Below are positions 9,752 through 19,434 of a DNA stretch of 64,000 nt, piece by piece (position 1 is the first letter of the stretch; every line of letters begins with the position of its first letter). Source of the stretch: Corallochytrium limacisporum (taxonomy: Eukaryota; Opisthokonta); NCBI GenBank assembly GCA_002811645.1, contig PDIP01000027.1:58717-122716 (forward strand), in the 5' to 3' direction. The notes under the pieces are model-generated. The model was not told the origin of the DNA. It was given only the letters and a program-made list of their open reading frames with translations, and did not search any database. A program made the translations under genes and the position numbers.

Positions 9752-10807
9752 CTACCCTAAGTTGTGGAGACTTGACATTGCATCCAACCATTCAAGATGT
9801 TCGTGAGCCCAATGTGAGCAATTCTGGGCCTGGAGGTGATTGGTTGTGAGGTCTTTTCTGTCCATATCTAGGAGATGTGCCATTCCGTGCTCGATAGTAT
9901 CGTGAATCAGATCTTTGCGATGACCCCAGTAAACGATAGATGTGCTCCATTGTCGGCACTGAATGTGACAATGGCCCAGACTGGCCACAAGAAACTCCTC
10001 TTCAAACACTCCGTTATTCTTCAGCAGCATCAGCGCCTTACAGACACGATACCGATGGTCAATGGCACATATATCTAAAGGTTCCTTCGCAAGGAATTCC
10101 TGAGTATGCATAGCTTCCTGCGCCATTTGAAATTGCACTTCCATAGAATCAATGACACCTTGATTGCTATGGTACCAATTCAGCCAGTCCTCGGTCAAAC
10201 TCCATCTGTATTCCCAGGAATAGTAGTTCTTAGTGTGGCATGTCGAGCGGTGCAAATGGATCGGCCAAGATTTGCTCAACCATGATTGTGTTAAAATCTT
10301 GGACTGTTCTTTTTGGTCCCAGGAGAGCTGATTGCACACTGTGTGGTCAAACACAGCAAGCATGCTCTGTCGCCAGTGCCACATCAGCTCCTCGCACTTG
10401 GCATGCTTGCGGGACAAAAATTCAACGAGATCAAGCTCTCTTTGCAGTGCCGATAAGGTTAAGTTGTCGCAGAGGATACGATGACGCGTAGACCAGGCTT
10501 CATCATCTTCTGAATTTATCATCAGCAATACTATGGACGCCGGGTCAGCTGTGAGTCCCTGAGACCCTATCCTTAGCCGACCCAGTGCATACTGCCCTAG
10601 CTGAGCGATAGACGAGTAGGGCACGCCAATCACTACTTCTCTTCGATCTTTTGGTACGTCCTCACCTTCATTAATGACATCAACAACCACTGCATCTCCA
10701 TGACAAAAGTCGAACTCTATCCGCTCTAGATCATACTGTGCGAGCAGTCTGACTACCACTGCGTAGGTCTCTGAGCCCGACAAGACTGGAGTTTGATCTA
10801 CTGGCAT
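9752..10807 (-). CDS. PTAR1: Protein prenyltransferase alpha-subunit repeat protein (PTAR1-like)
   Basis: The 351-residue protein carries scattered prenyltransferase alpha-subunit (PFTA) repeats. LLMINSEDDEAWSTRH (from about residue 94) followed by RELDLVEFLSRKHAKCEELMWHWRQ parallels PTAR1's NPDFTTAWNVRK and LTKFPKSPETWIHRRW. Further Trp-rich helices occur near residues 195-215 and 280-300. PTAR1-type proteins are the alpha subunits of a third geranylgeranyltransferase that modifies Ykt6 in animals; a catalytic beta subunit would have to be encoded elsewhere. The repeats are too diverged for a farnesyltransferase alpha subunit. The start is the first ATG, and 401 bases separate it from the divergent MTX2 gene. 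Confidence 0.65.
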   Translation of the reverse strand: MPVDQTPVLSGSETYAVVVRLLAQYDLERIEFDFCHGDAVVVDVINEGEDVPKDRREVVIGVPYSSIAQLGQYALGRLRIGSQGLTADPASIVLLMINSEDDEAWSTRHRILCDNLTLSALQRELDLVEFLSRKHAKCEELMWHWRQSMLAVFDHTVCNQLSWDQKEQSKILTQSWLSKSWPIHLHRSTCHTKNYYSWEYRWSLTEDWLNWYHSNQGVIDSMEVQFQMAQEAMHTQEFLAKEPLDICAIDHRYRVCKALMLLKNNGVFEEEFLVASLGHCHIQCRQWSTSIVYWGHRKDLIHDTIEHGMAHLLDMDRKDLTTNHLQAQNCSHWAHEHLEWLDAMSSLHNLG

Positions 10808-11208
10808 TTCCTCATCTTTCAGCCAAACCTAAAGACCCCGATCATCTAAATTCTCTTTATTATTTGCAGCACTGCGTTACCAGAGCAAGCCATCGAAGTA
10901 CCTGATAGACCCGTGAACAGCGAAGCCTTACCAAGCCAATCTTCGAAGCGGGAATGCAATCCCTCCCCCCTCCTTCCAACACTCCTCACCCGGGTCCGCA
11001 CCAGAAGGGCTACTTGGGGCAGCCTTGTGGGGTTCAAAACAAAATAATTGAGTTGAATGGATGGTGTGTCTCGTTTCGTCCTCGTTCTAACAGCCAAGTG
11101 AAATTAGTGGAAAGCGATCACGGCTAAGACTGAATCAGAGTCTACCTAAACGTACGAAAGTCACAAACTAAATTCATGCGGTAGCAACCAAAACAATAAG
11201 AAGGAAAA
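10808..11208. other. Divergent promoter region PTAR1 / MTX2
   Basis: About 400 bases shared by two divergent starts. A short minus-strand frame crosses it without recognisable motifs. The MTX2 ATG is preceded by an A-rich stretch. Confidence 0.55.
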
Positions 11209-11916
11209 ATGTCTTCGGGCACATTGCAGTTGATACAACATCGCTCGGCATGGGGAGCCATGTCTTGGGACCCTCTATGTCTCGCAGTACAGACGTTTTT
11301 GCGATTCAATGGCCTAAAGTTCTATGTGAACTCTTGCGGAAATAATTTGATCTCGCCAAAAGATATTTTGCCTCTACTTCGGGACAGTGGGCAACAGATT
11401 GCAGGCTTTGAGGACATAGTCGACCATATTTATAACACAGGTCGGAATAAATATGGCTTTGATGGCAGCGAACGGCGCCGGGCCACTCTAATCATTGCCA
11501 TGGTCAAGGATGCTCTACGAATTCCCCTCTTGGATGCCCTCTGGGGTGACCGTAAGGATTTTGAGACATGCGTGCTGCCGCTGTATGAGAAGATGCATCC
11601 TTGGCCATTGAGCCGTCTCCTTGCGGAGCGTGACCGAGCGGACACTCTGACACTGATGTATGAAGGTCGGAAACACCTGGATCGCGACGCAATCGTAAGG
11701 AAACTTGAGAATGTCCTTTCACTGCTGTCAGATATGCTGCAGGGAAAGAAGTTCGTGCTCGGTGGATCGGCGCCTTCGGAAGCAGATGCCATAATCTTCG
11801 CGTATCTGTTCTTGCTCAAAAGCTGTCCTTCAACACAGTTGCTCTGGCGTAGACGTCTGGAGAAGCATAGTACGCTCGAGGGGTACTGCGAACGGATACG
11901 CATGGACTACTTCTGA
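11209..11916 (+). CDS. MTX2: Metaxin-2-like mitochondrial outer-membrane import protein
   Basis: Metaxins belong to the SAM complex that inserts beta-barrel proteins in the mitochondrial outer membrane, facing the cytosol. The 235-residue protein has the metaxin GST-like fold. An N-terminal thioredoxin-like part begins CLAVQTFLRFNGLKFYV and continues to LISPKDILPLL, close to MTX2's CLAVQTFLQMCNLP and MSPSGKVPF. The C-terminal helical part includes PWPLSRLLAERD and ends EADAIIFAYL to LEGYCERIRMDYF, matching MTX2's ELDALVFGHL and LLAFCRRIEQHYF. There is no C-terminal membrane anchor, as in MTX2 and unlike MTX1. It converges with mL63, 149 bases away. Confidence 0.85.
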   Translation: MSSGTLQLIQHRSAWGAMSWDPLCLAVQTFLRFNGLKFYVNSCGNNLISPKDILPLLRDSGQQIAGFEDIVDHIYNTGRNKYGFDGSERRRATLIIAMVKDALRIPLLDALWGDRKDFETCVLPLYEKMHPWPLSRLLAERDRADTLTLMYEGRKHLDRDAIVRKLENVLSLLSDMLQGKKFVLGGSAPSEADAIIFAYLFLLKSCPSTQLLWRRRLEKHSTLEGYCERIRMDYF

Positions 11917-12065
11917 AGTGCTTCGGCCCGTGGTCATTTTCACAGAAGTACTCTTGCGACACTGTAAATTAAATACCTAAAGTAGTAGTCAAGTCTATTG
12001 AAGCATGGTATGTTGTGCTCAGATCTATCATATACAGGTTTTCTTTAATGAGTAAGCTCGCAACT

Positions 12066-12365
12066 CTAATTTTTAGTCACCTTCCAAATGCTCCAATTGC
12101 TATCCCATTTAGTGCGCCGGTTGTCCTGGCGCTTGAAGTAAGGCCGCTCAATCATCCATGACCGAATATGCATCTCTGGGTTTCTGGCGTGCAGAGTTTT
12201 CTCTTCGGCCATGGTCAGGTACGGAGTTTCGATCAGTTTCAGGACGTTGTTGATGCGTGCCTGCTTGGCCATTTCATTGATCTTGCGTGTCCGCGTGTAC
12301 TTGCGCTGGCGAGCACCCTTGCCGAACCATTGCATACCAGAATACAGTACCCTTGTGAAGAACAT
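12066..12365 (-). CDS. MRPL57: Mitochondrial large ribosomal subunit protein mL63 (MRPL57-like)
   Basis: Small basic protein of 99 residues. Its beginning, MFFTRVLYSG then QWFGKGARQRKYTRTRK, lines up with human mL63, which starts MFLTALLWRG and continues to RQWIGKHRRPRFV; both also share a central segment of the type PYLTMAEEK / PYMTREQE. Total length (99 versus 102) agrees. mL63 is a structural protein of the mitochondrial large ribosomal subunit. The call rests on a short alignment from memory. The start is the first ATG, and the N-terminal basic, hydrophobic stretch suits mitochondrial targeting. Confidence 0.72.
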   Translation of the reverse strand: MFFTRVLYSGMQWFGKGARQRKYTRTRKINEMAKQARINNVLKLIETPYLTMAEEKTLHARNPEMHIRSWMIERPYFKRQDNRRTKWDSNWSIWKVTKN

Positions 12366-13333
12366 GATTTCTATTCTCAGTTTTCCCGTGTCAATGTAGT
12401 ATATCAGATCCAGTACGATGCACGTGGGCGTCCCCTATAAACTAGTTGCGGTCCACCCTATATAACAAACCTGCCGTCAACTATCCGACCATGCTAACCA
12501 GTATTTATGCTCGGTCAGCTACACAATAGAAAATACAGCAAGATCTGGTACAAGTTAAAATATCTACAGTACAAGTCAGGGTCCTCAAGTGCTCCCGGTC
12601 CAGCCTTCCACGCCCTGACCCCGTGGTCTCAAGTACCTCTCCCCCACCTCGCTTCCCCTCGCTTTCCCAACTGACGCAGCCCACACCTCAAGAAGCACGG
12701 GTTACTGGGTTCTCATAGCGGGAGCACTACCGCACCCCTTCCTTCCAGCGGCGCCTATACTTTCACTACCGAAGACCGGAATAAAACAGAGTGACCACCC
12801 CGCAAACCCCCTTGCGGATGAGAGAGTGGCTTTTTCTCCCCGTCCTCCAGGTCACCGCCCCCGCCCCCCTTTTACACCGCGCCGGGAGACGGGTGGGGAG
12901 ACAAGGGGCAACAAGGAAACAGGTAAAGCAAAAAAAGGCGAAACAAACGAACAACCTCCCCCCCCCCCCCGGGGGGGGGCGCTTACTCAACGGTCTCAAG
13001 AGCTCCCCCAGTCCTCCTCCAATTGGTTGGGACGCTCGGCCGCGCCTGGAACCATCGTTCCCGTAGTGTGCAGAGTTTTGAGCTGGTGTTCATCATGCCA
13101 TTGATGGAATACGGTAGGTATATCAAGCATATCATCACTAGCAACATGATGATAAGGATGAAGGCATCAGATCATTCAGAGAGTATATCTCAGGGGGCTC
13201 CAGTGAACAAAGCGAACACAACAATAGGGATGACCAGACCGTTAGGACGATCAAGGCGTAGGGTAGATTTCATGACGATGTAACATATGGACACCGTTAG
13301 CGTTTGACTTCTGTATCAGTAGCAGACAGAGTC
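12366..13333. other. Intergenic region mL63 / exportin-6
   Basis: Almost 1 kb between divergent genes. It contains a C13G9 homopolymer junction at 12958-12979 and C-rich tracts around 12840-12870. On the minus strand a 27-codon ORF from 13273 to 13190 encodes one hydrophobic segment (GLVIPIVVFALF). A second hydrophobic frame follows near 13165-13090 in a different phase. Neither is enough to call a gene. Confidence 0.5.
12958..12979. repeat. C13G9 homopolymer palindrome
   Basis: Thirteen C residues are followed directly by nine G residues, giving a nearly perfect GC palindrome. Such a junction is rare and can mark a sequencing or assembly weak point. Confidence 0.9.
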
Positions 13334-16300
13334 ATGTCTAACCAGAACGAACCCTATGCGACTCAACTGCAGGGCCTGATGCAGGTTCTGTCGGAGTTCT
13401 ACGATCCATCATCGTCGCCGAGTCGGAAACGAGAGCTTGAAGCTAATCTTGAAGCATTTCGACACGTGCCAGATGCCTGGTCTCAGTGTCTGTATTTCCT
13501 GCAAAACACGTCAAATCCAAATGTTTTGTGGTATAGTGCTAGTGTGCTTGAGTATGTCGCAGCCCAGCGGTGGTCCGCTCTCTCTACCGATAACAAGACA
13601 CAGATCAGATCGTTCCTGTTTCCGTGGCTGGTCAACCATGGAGGGACCATTCCGGCTTTTGCACAGAACAAAATCATGAAAGCTCTAGTGAGCATTGCGA
13701 AGAATGACTGGCCCTGGGACTATCCAGACTTCTACAAAAACATCATGGAGTTGATGGACGATCCTAGGACAGTGCCTTTGGCTCTTCAGCTCATTCGCAT
13801 GGTAAGTGAAGAGTTTACTAGTAGCAATCAAGACGTCTCTGCTGCCCGCAATGCAGAATTGAAGAAATTGTTACTCAAAGAGATGCCCCAGACCCTCTTG
13901 CAAATCCAGAAGATCCTGCACAGTCGATACCTGCCAACGGTTGAAACCAACGACAACAGTCCACTGAAAATGAAAGGCAGCGGCCAAAGGCCCAGCGGTG
14001 AATTTGCGGGAAACGTGTCTCATCTCTCACCGAACATGTTGTTAGTCGGCGGAGGGGATCCAAGCAGTTATGCGGGCAGTCAGAGTAGCCGCGGTGCCAT
14101 GATACACGGACAGAAAGGCACAGATTTAGACGGCGTGGCCCTGTCGAACGGCTCTCCGGGAGGAATCCTGCAATCACAATCCCCAGTCTCTGCTGGTATG
14201 TTGGGCCGGTATTTGGATTCTCAAGTGTCAGGTATTGTGGAAACAACCTTCAATTTCACAGAAGAGGATCTGCACAAAGTGCAGAAGCTGGCACTGGAGT
14301 GCCTTATTCAAATTGTCAGCTGGATTCCACCCGTTGAATATATCGACGCCAGCCTTCTGCAAACCATCTTCAGCTATGCGCAGCTTCATGGTGAGAATAC
14401 GGCATCTTTCGGTGTGCTCGGGCTCACCTGTATCAATGAGATTCTCAGCATGAACTTCATTCCTCCAAACTTCCATGAATTCCTGATCGAAATCTTCAAG
14501 CAATGCTATTTGTTGCTAAAGAATTTGACGTCTGCTGAGAACAGTCTGAGTTCTCTAGATGACACGTACTTGGAGAGGTGCACTGATTTTTTGCAGCTGT
14601 TTGTGTCCAAAGACTTGCGCCGGGTTGAGGGAAATGAGAACTTCCCGACGTTGGAACTCCTGGAGTTGTTGTTCCGCTACACCTTGCGTCAGCCAAACGA
14701 TGATCAATATGTAAGGTGTTTGGATATATGGTGTGACTTCATCGACTACATCCACGCACGCACGGCGGAGACGGGCTCGGACGCCATCGTCCAGAAGTAT
14801 GCCCCGGGATTGGAATCCTTGCAGATTGAATTGTTGAACAATATTATGTTTACTGTCTCTGGGCCCAAAAACACTGACGATGAAGACGAAGCGGGTGAAG
14901 ATAGCGATCGTTCCGAGGGTGAGGTGTTTCAAGCCATGGGTAACAGTGATTGGAAACAGTACTTAAGATCCTCTGTGGAAGTGATTGGACGCATATCAGA
15001 GCTTTTGCCCACAACTGTGGCCAGAAACTTGCTTCCCGTGTACATGCGGTTGACCCAAACATACGTAGACATCTTTCAGTGTCAAACCAATGGCAATTCC
15101 CCAAGCAAGGTTGAAGGCGTTGACAATGTCGAGTATCTCGTTCGTGACACGTCCACCATTATGCAACTCTTCACACGACTCGCTGGTCTGTACTGCAACA
15201 CCCAACGAATCGGAGTGGGACGACAGATTGTCGGCAAAGCACTTGACGTGGGATACTGTACGTACCTTCGGACAGAAATGCTGCAAACCTTTACAATTCG
15301 TAAAGTGCACGTACAAATGTCAATGCTCCTCCAGAGCTACTGTGAATGGCTTGCAAACTATGTAGCTCTCGCCCTAGCCGGAGATCAGAGTGTGCTCATG
15401 TTCTTTGCGGAAGCTGGTGGTGATCCCGGACAAGCAGCACGGGAAGATTGCCACCAACTTGTGGAGCACATTTTACAAATGTCCCTGCAGATGTTCAGCT
15501 CAGGACTAGACAACGCAACCAGACAGCTGCTTCTGGCGGCATCCCAGTCCTTGCTCTCAGTGACCCGACTCACCCGACCTCCGTTCCTCTTAGGCACCTC
15601 ACTGTTAACATCAATGATGCAGCAGACTTACTCATTGTGGACCTCAAGTCAGGACCCGCGTTTGACTATTGAAGTGCGGCTGTTGCACTTCCGGGCGACG
15701 ACATCCGTATTCCTCTTGCCATGGCATGGCAAATCGCAGAATGAGCAAGAATGGCCCAAACGCAGTGAGCAGTTCAGTGAATTTATTTCGCCGCTGAAGT
15801 TGCAGATCATTGAGACGGTTGGTGACAGGGCTGGACACGTTCAGCGTAAGCAATTGATTGTTCACAAAATCGAGCTGCTCAAGATCCTGTGTGAGGCTGT
15901 GAATGGCGAACCAAAGCCCGCCAAGGACATCCTCATGGAGCATCTAATTCGACCAATGATGCCACACATCTACAACTTGTTGAAGGCATCTGCATTGGAT
16001 TTGACGGTACTGCCGGCGATCATGGATCTACTACTCCACCTCTTCAAGGTTCTGTCCAGGCAGCTCGGTGCTGAGGGCACAGGACCAATCATAGAGCTGT
16101 TCTTGGAGGTGCTCAACAGTGATACCATTGCCCAGTTGCTGAAGCAGCCCAATCAAGCGCAGAAAATTGGTTTAATTATGGTGGACTTTCTGCAGCTGCT
16201 ACGTTTCATTGTGCAGGATAAGAGTGCCATGTTCCGACCATTTACCGCAAAGGTTGTCAACTTGGCAATCTACGATTTGGGCCCACTAATCGCTCAAATG

Positions 16301-16873
16301 CCGCACGAGGTCGAAGAGTGCTACTTCTCCCTTCTCAAAGACATTGTTACCTGCAATCCGAAGATGATTCCGCGTACCCCCGAAGAAGTAGAAGGTCGCC
16401 TGGGACCCAATCGCCAGCCGCAGGAGGGTGACGGCAAGCTGCTGGCAGGCATCATTGAGGGACTGGCGTCCAAGTTGAAGCAACAGGACATTATCCTTTT
16501 CAAGCAGGCAATTCAGCATCTGGAAGAGATTGACGAAAGATGCCAGCTCTTCACCTGTCAGTTTTTCCGCCGTAATATGACCAATGAGTTGGTTCAGATT
16601 CTGTTGCGATCCTTATTAGACGGAAGTCACGACCTGCTCAGTGACGAGATTTGTTCGCTGCTCTACCGACTGGCCAGTGCCGACTGGCCGTCGTTCTTCC
16701 AACTCTACCTTGTCGAGTTCCTGCGGGCCACCCCGAACGTAGACAATTCCATCAAGGAGGGCCTATTGGCAAAGTTCAAGCAGGATCGGGACCACCCCTC
16801 GTTCGTTGCAAACACCATGGAGCTCATGAACGACCTCAAGTTCGTCAACGCCCAGAACGATGTGCGATTCTGA
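13334..16873 (+). CDS. XPO6: Exportin-6 (nuclear export of profilin-actin)
   Basis: Importin-beta superfamily HEAT-repeat exportin that, in animals, exports actin-profilin from the nucleus in a RanGTP-dependent way. The 1179-residue protein (human about 1125) aligns along its length. Near the N-terminus are SSPSRKRELEANLEAF and AWSQCLYFLQNTSN, then PAFAQNKIMKALVSIAKNDWP. In the middle are LALECLIQIVSWIPP and YLERCTDFLQLFVSKDLRR. At the C-terminus are QDIILFKQAIQHLEEID, SHDLLSDEICSLLYRLAS and FVANTMELMNDLKF. A Ser/Gly-rich insertion lies near residues 210-295 and an acidic stretch near 515-530. The open frame extends 10 codons upstream only through a TTG, so the ATG at 13334 is the start. Exportin-6 is absent from yeast, so its presence is informative for lineage. 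Confidence 0.93.
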   Translation: MSNQNEPYATQLQGLMQVLSEFYDPSSSPSRKRELEANLEAFRHVPDAWSQCLYFLQNTSNPNVLWYSASVLEYVAAQRWSALSTDNKTQIRSFLFPWLVNHGGTIPAFAQNKIMKALVSIAKNDWPWDYPDFYKNIMELMDDPRTVPLALQLIRMVSEEFTSSNQDVSAARNAELKKLLLKEMPQTLLQIQKILHSRYLPTVETNDNSPLKMKGSGQRPSGEFAGNVSHLSPNMLLVGGGDPSSYAGSQSSRGAMIHGQKGTDLDGVALSNGSPGGILQSQSPVSAGMLGRYLDSQVSGIVETTFNFTEEDLHKVQKLALECLIQIVSWIPPVEYIDASLLQTIFSYAQLHGENTASFGVLGLTCINEILSMNFIPPNFHEFLIEIFKQCYLLLKNLTSAENSLSSLDDTYLERCTDFLQLFVSKDLRRVEGNENFPTLELLELLFRYTLRQPNDDQYVRCLDIWCDFIDYIHARTAETGSDAIVQKYAPGLESLQIELLNNIMFTVSGPKNTDDEDEAGEDSDRSEGEVFQAMGNSDWKQYLRSSVEVIGRISELLPTTVARNLLPVYMRLTQTYVDIFQCQTNGNSPSKVEGVDNVEYLVRDTSTIMQLFTRLAGLYCNTQRIGVGRQIVGKALDVGYCTYLRTEMLQTFTIRKVHVQMSMLLQSYCEWLANYVALALAGDQSVLMFFAEAGGDPGQAAREDCHQLVEHILQMSLQMFSSGLDNATRQLLLAASQSLLSVTRLTRPPFLLGTSLLTSMMQQTYSLWTSSQDPRLTIEVRLLHFRATTSVFLLPWHGKSQNEQEWPKRSEQFSEFISPLKLQIIETVGDRAGHVQRKQLIVHKIELLKILCEAVNGEPKPAKDILMEHLIRPMMPHIYNLLKASALDLTVLPAIMDLLLHLFKVLSRQLGAEGTGPIIELFLEVLNSDTIAQLLKQPNQAQKIGLIMVDFLQLLRFIVQDKSAMFRPFTAKVVNLAIYDLGPLIAQMPHEVEECYFSLLKDIVTCNPKMIPRTPEEVEGRLGPNRQPQEGDGKLLAGIIEGLASKLKQQDIILFKQAIQHLEEIDERCQLFTCQFFRRNMTNELVQILLRSLLDGSHDLLSDEICSLLYRLASADWPSFFQLYLVEFLRATPNVDNSIKEGLLAKFKQDRDHPSFVANTMELMNDLKFVNAQNDVRF

Positions 16874-17424
16874 TTGACCTGGGCCGGCTAACCATTGCCC
16901 CCCCTTTGAGGCGAAATCGGGACCTATATTTGGACGGAGACCCTACTCACTTTCATTGATTCCTTAACTAGAGTGGGGGAGGGTCCCCCAGTAGGACGGA
17001 CGGGGGAGCAGGGGGAAAAGGGAATGTGTCCGCTAAGGATCGAATTGGCAGCGAAGCCATCTCCAGTGCGAGCTTTGAGGCAGTTGCGAAAATGCAGCAA
17101 ATCGACGGGCTCGGATCTTGAGAAGATTTGCGTCACACAGAGAGTTTGGAATCGAGACTTTGCGCTCAAACATCTAGGCTGTATCTAAACTGTGCTTTTG
17201 AAAAATAGAAAATTGTAGTGAATAGTTTTGTATCAAGGTATCTAAGGAAGCCTGATGGCTGTGTGGTGGAGAATTGTAGATTTCAGTCGTAAGCGCAACA
17301 GAGTATCACTATCATGTCGAGCAGATTTTCACTCCAATTTTCACAGCAAGACTTCTTCTAGATACGGTGACCAAGCAGGTAAAACGTGCTAAAGAGATCC
17401 ACTTTGTACGAGAATGCAGAAATC
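16874..17424. other. Intergenic region downstream of exportin-6
   Basis: About 550 bases between two plus-strand genes, expected to hold the XPO6 3' UTR and the promoter of the next gene. Short frames show no motif. No RNA gene was recognised. Confidence 0.55.
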
Positions 17425-18138
17425 ATGACTGCAGGGCAGAATGGACCGCCTATTATCCCATTCAAAGAGCGCATCCGGGCCCCACTGGCTCGGTATTGTG
17501 ATGGAGTGGGACACTTGCTGGCACAGCACTGTCCAGTGAGCTCCGATAGCTGGCAATGCAAAAAGCTCATTCTGGGCGGCCCCTTCATTATGGAGCATTT
17601 CCGAGAGCACCACTTGGACAGCGGATACGGTATTCCTCGAGGATCCGTATGCTTGTGGTGCCAAGCAGCAAATGATCGCGGTGATCCCGGTCTGGCTAAG
17701 CAATGGATCCGTAAGGCGATGGCAGATGATGGAGTGGATCCGGACAAGGCCTTTGTCATTGATGTTGACAAACTGCCGACGTGGAATTTGTTTCTGGACC
17801 AGCATGTCTTCCGCTACCATGAGTCTAGACGGGTTCCGAAGATAAGAGACTCCAACATTGAGTCTGAACCAGCCAAGCAGCAGAGACTTATGAAGGCGAA
17901 GGCTCTGCGCAAGGTTCGGCTACAAGAAGCTCGAAGCCCGATAGTAGCCAACTATGGGCGGCCAGCAATTACCGTCAATTCACCACAGAATGTGGTAGAT
18001 GTCTCCGCATATGGTACGGATGGCTATGTTCAAAGCACCCAAACCAATCCGGCACGAGGAAACTACTATGTTCAAGCGAGCCCCTGTGTCCAAGGTTTTG
18101 TTGACATGCATCAACATCACAAAGCGGGGTCCAGCTGA
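17425..18138 (+). CDS. Hypothetical protein, 237 residues, no recognised family
   Basis: The frame opens upstream only with a GTG at 17386; the first ATG is at 17425. I do not recognise the family. Residues about 10-150 look like a folded domain: LARYCDGVGHLLAQHC, CKKLILGGPFIMEHFREHH, SVCLWCQAANDRGDPGLAKQWIRKAM and VIDVDKLPTWNLFLDQHVFRYH. Several Cys and His residues (including CLWC and HFREHH) could bind a metal, but no standard finger spacing is seen. Residues 150-190 are basic and helical, and the tail is polar. There is no signal peptide or membrane segment. Codon use and GC look like the neighbours, which supports a real gene. Confidence 0.65.
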   Translation: MTAGQNGPPIIPFKERIRAPLARYCDGVGHLLAQHCPVSSDSWQCKKLILGGPFIMEHFREHHLDSGYGIPRGSVCLWCQAANDRGDPGLAKQWIRKAMADDGVDPDKAFVIDVDKLPTWNLFLDQHVFRYHESRRVPKIRDSNIESEPAKQQRLMKAKALRKVRLQEARSPIVANYGRPAITVNSPQNVVDVSAYGTDGYVQSTQTNPARGNYYVQASPCVQGFVDMHQHHKAGSS

Positions 18139-19434
18139 TGTGCACTTATCAGTGCGGCTCTGCGCCACGTACCAGCACCAAAGGACAGTCACTTTTTCTC
18201 TTCCCCCCTCCCCCCCCGGCCCTCCCCCGGGGCGTATTTCGCAGAAACTCATCTGATCCTATGCCTTTGACAGAGTGCGTTCGCCAGGGGAGGGGGAAGG
18301 GAGGGCAGCCAACTAATTTTGGCTGTTGCCGTCTGAACAGCGCAACGGACACCCGCACATCGACCAATTCCCGAAAAAGTGGAGTTTGCTACAGAAGCGG
18401 GGAATGACGATACTATCGAACCCTTGGACATATTGGTGGGTTGGAGGTGGGAAGTTAAAATCGGGGCTGCGGCTTTATCTACCGGCTTCGCAGGAGGTCT
18501 TTGGTCACGACCTTCTGAACTCGCATTTGGAACAACCCCACGTAAGAAATGGACCAGCTTTGTCGTGTTACGTATTTCCCGGTATGGCTATGTCTCAAGT
18601 ACAGGCTCTTGTAATACCTAGTTTACTTGATGCGTTTTCATGCTCACACATCAGCTGGCGTATCTCACTTCAACCGATCCATCTACTTGGGAATCACACA
18701 GCAGTATTTCTGAATACCACACTTGGACACCGAATGCCGGTCATTTTGACCAGCAAGCTCAGGCATTCCAATGGAGTTGGAGAAAGTACGGTTCCCTTCG
18801 GAGCTTCACATTAGTGGAGGGAGGAAGAGGCACTTATACCCGGCCACCTCGTCTGCACATGTCGATACGTACGTAAACCACCGCCACCAGACGATTCAAG
18901 ACCTAGAATCATCATTGGCCAAAACTTGGCAGGAATCAGCACACGGATCTTCTTTGGGGACAGGTCGAATTTTGGACTGTCAAACCCCTTGTGATCTCCC
19001 GATCAGAGAATGACACAAGGCATTCTATTGTGACGGTTGGCCGCATCTTTGCCATACGGAAGGGGGCGGGAAGTAACAGGGAATGGGGGAGGGGCCGACG
19101 GGACACCGGGTTCAAAGGGATCTGGGGTCTATTTAATTTTGAGCAGAAGATAAATTTAGGCCCCTATTCCGATCAGAGTTCCCTTGGGTTCGCGCGCGAA
19201 AATTCTCCTTGCCATTCAACTGATCTGCGGGGTGTTTGAGGGGGCGGTGCGTGACCGTCTTAAGCAAGCCACCGTTCGGCTTACGATCACCGACAGTTTG
19301 AATAGCCACATTCTGATCTTTATGGCTGCCTTCCGAAGCTAAGATATTTCTTGACAAAATTCTTATCACTCTAAACGAGGGATCCTTTTCAGACAACACG
19401 ATAACCTGTGAACGAGTAGTGAGGAGAAACTACC
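18139..19434. other. Long intergenic region without a recognised gene
   Basis: About 1.3 kb between two plus-strand genes. A C-rich tract lies at 18200-18235. Several overlapping open frames (for example 18326-18814) have irregular composition and no motif. The sequence is likely promoter and UTR of the flanking genes. A GGTTCAAA near 19109 looks like a tRNA B box but has no matching arms. Confidence 0.5.

Noticed and set aside
18326-18814. 162-codon plus frame between the orphan gene and SLD5
   Set aside because: Translation is Trp/His/Pro irregular, with competing frames on the same strand.
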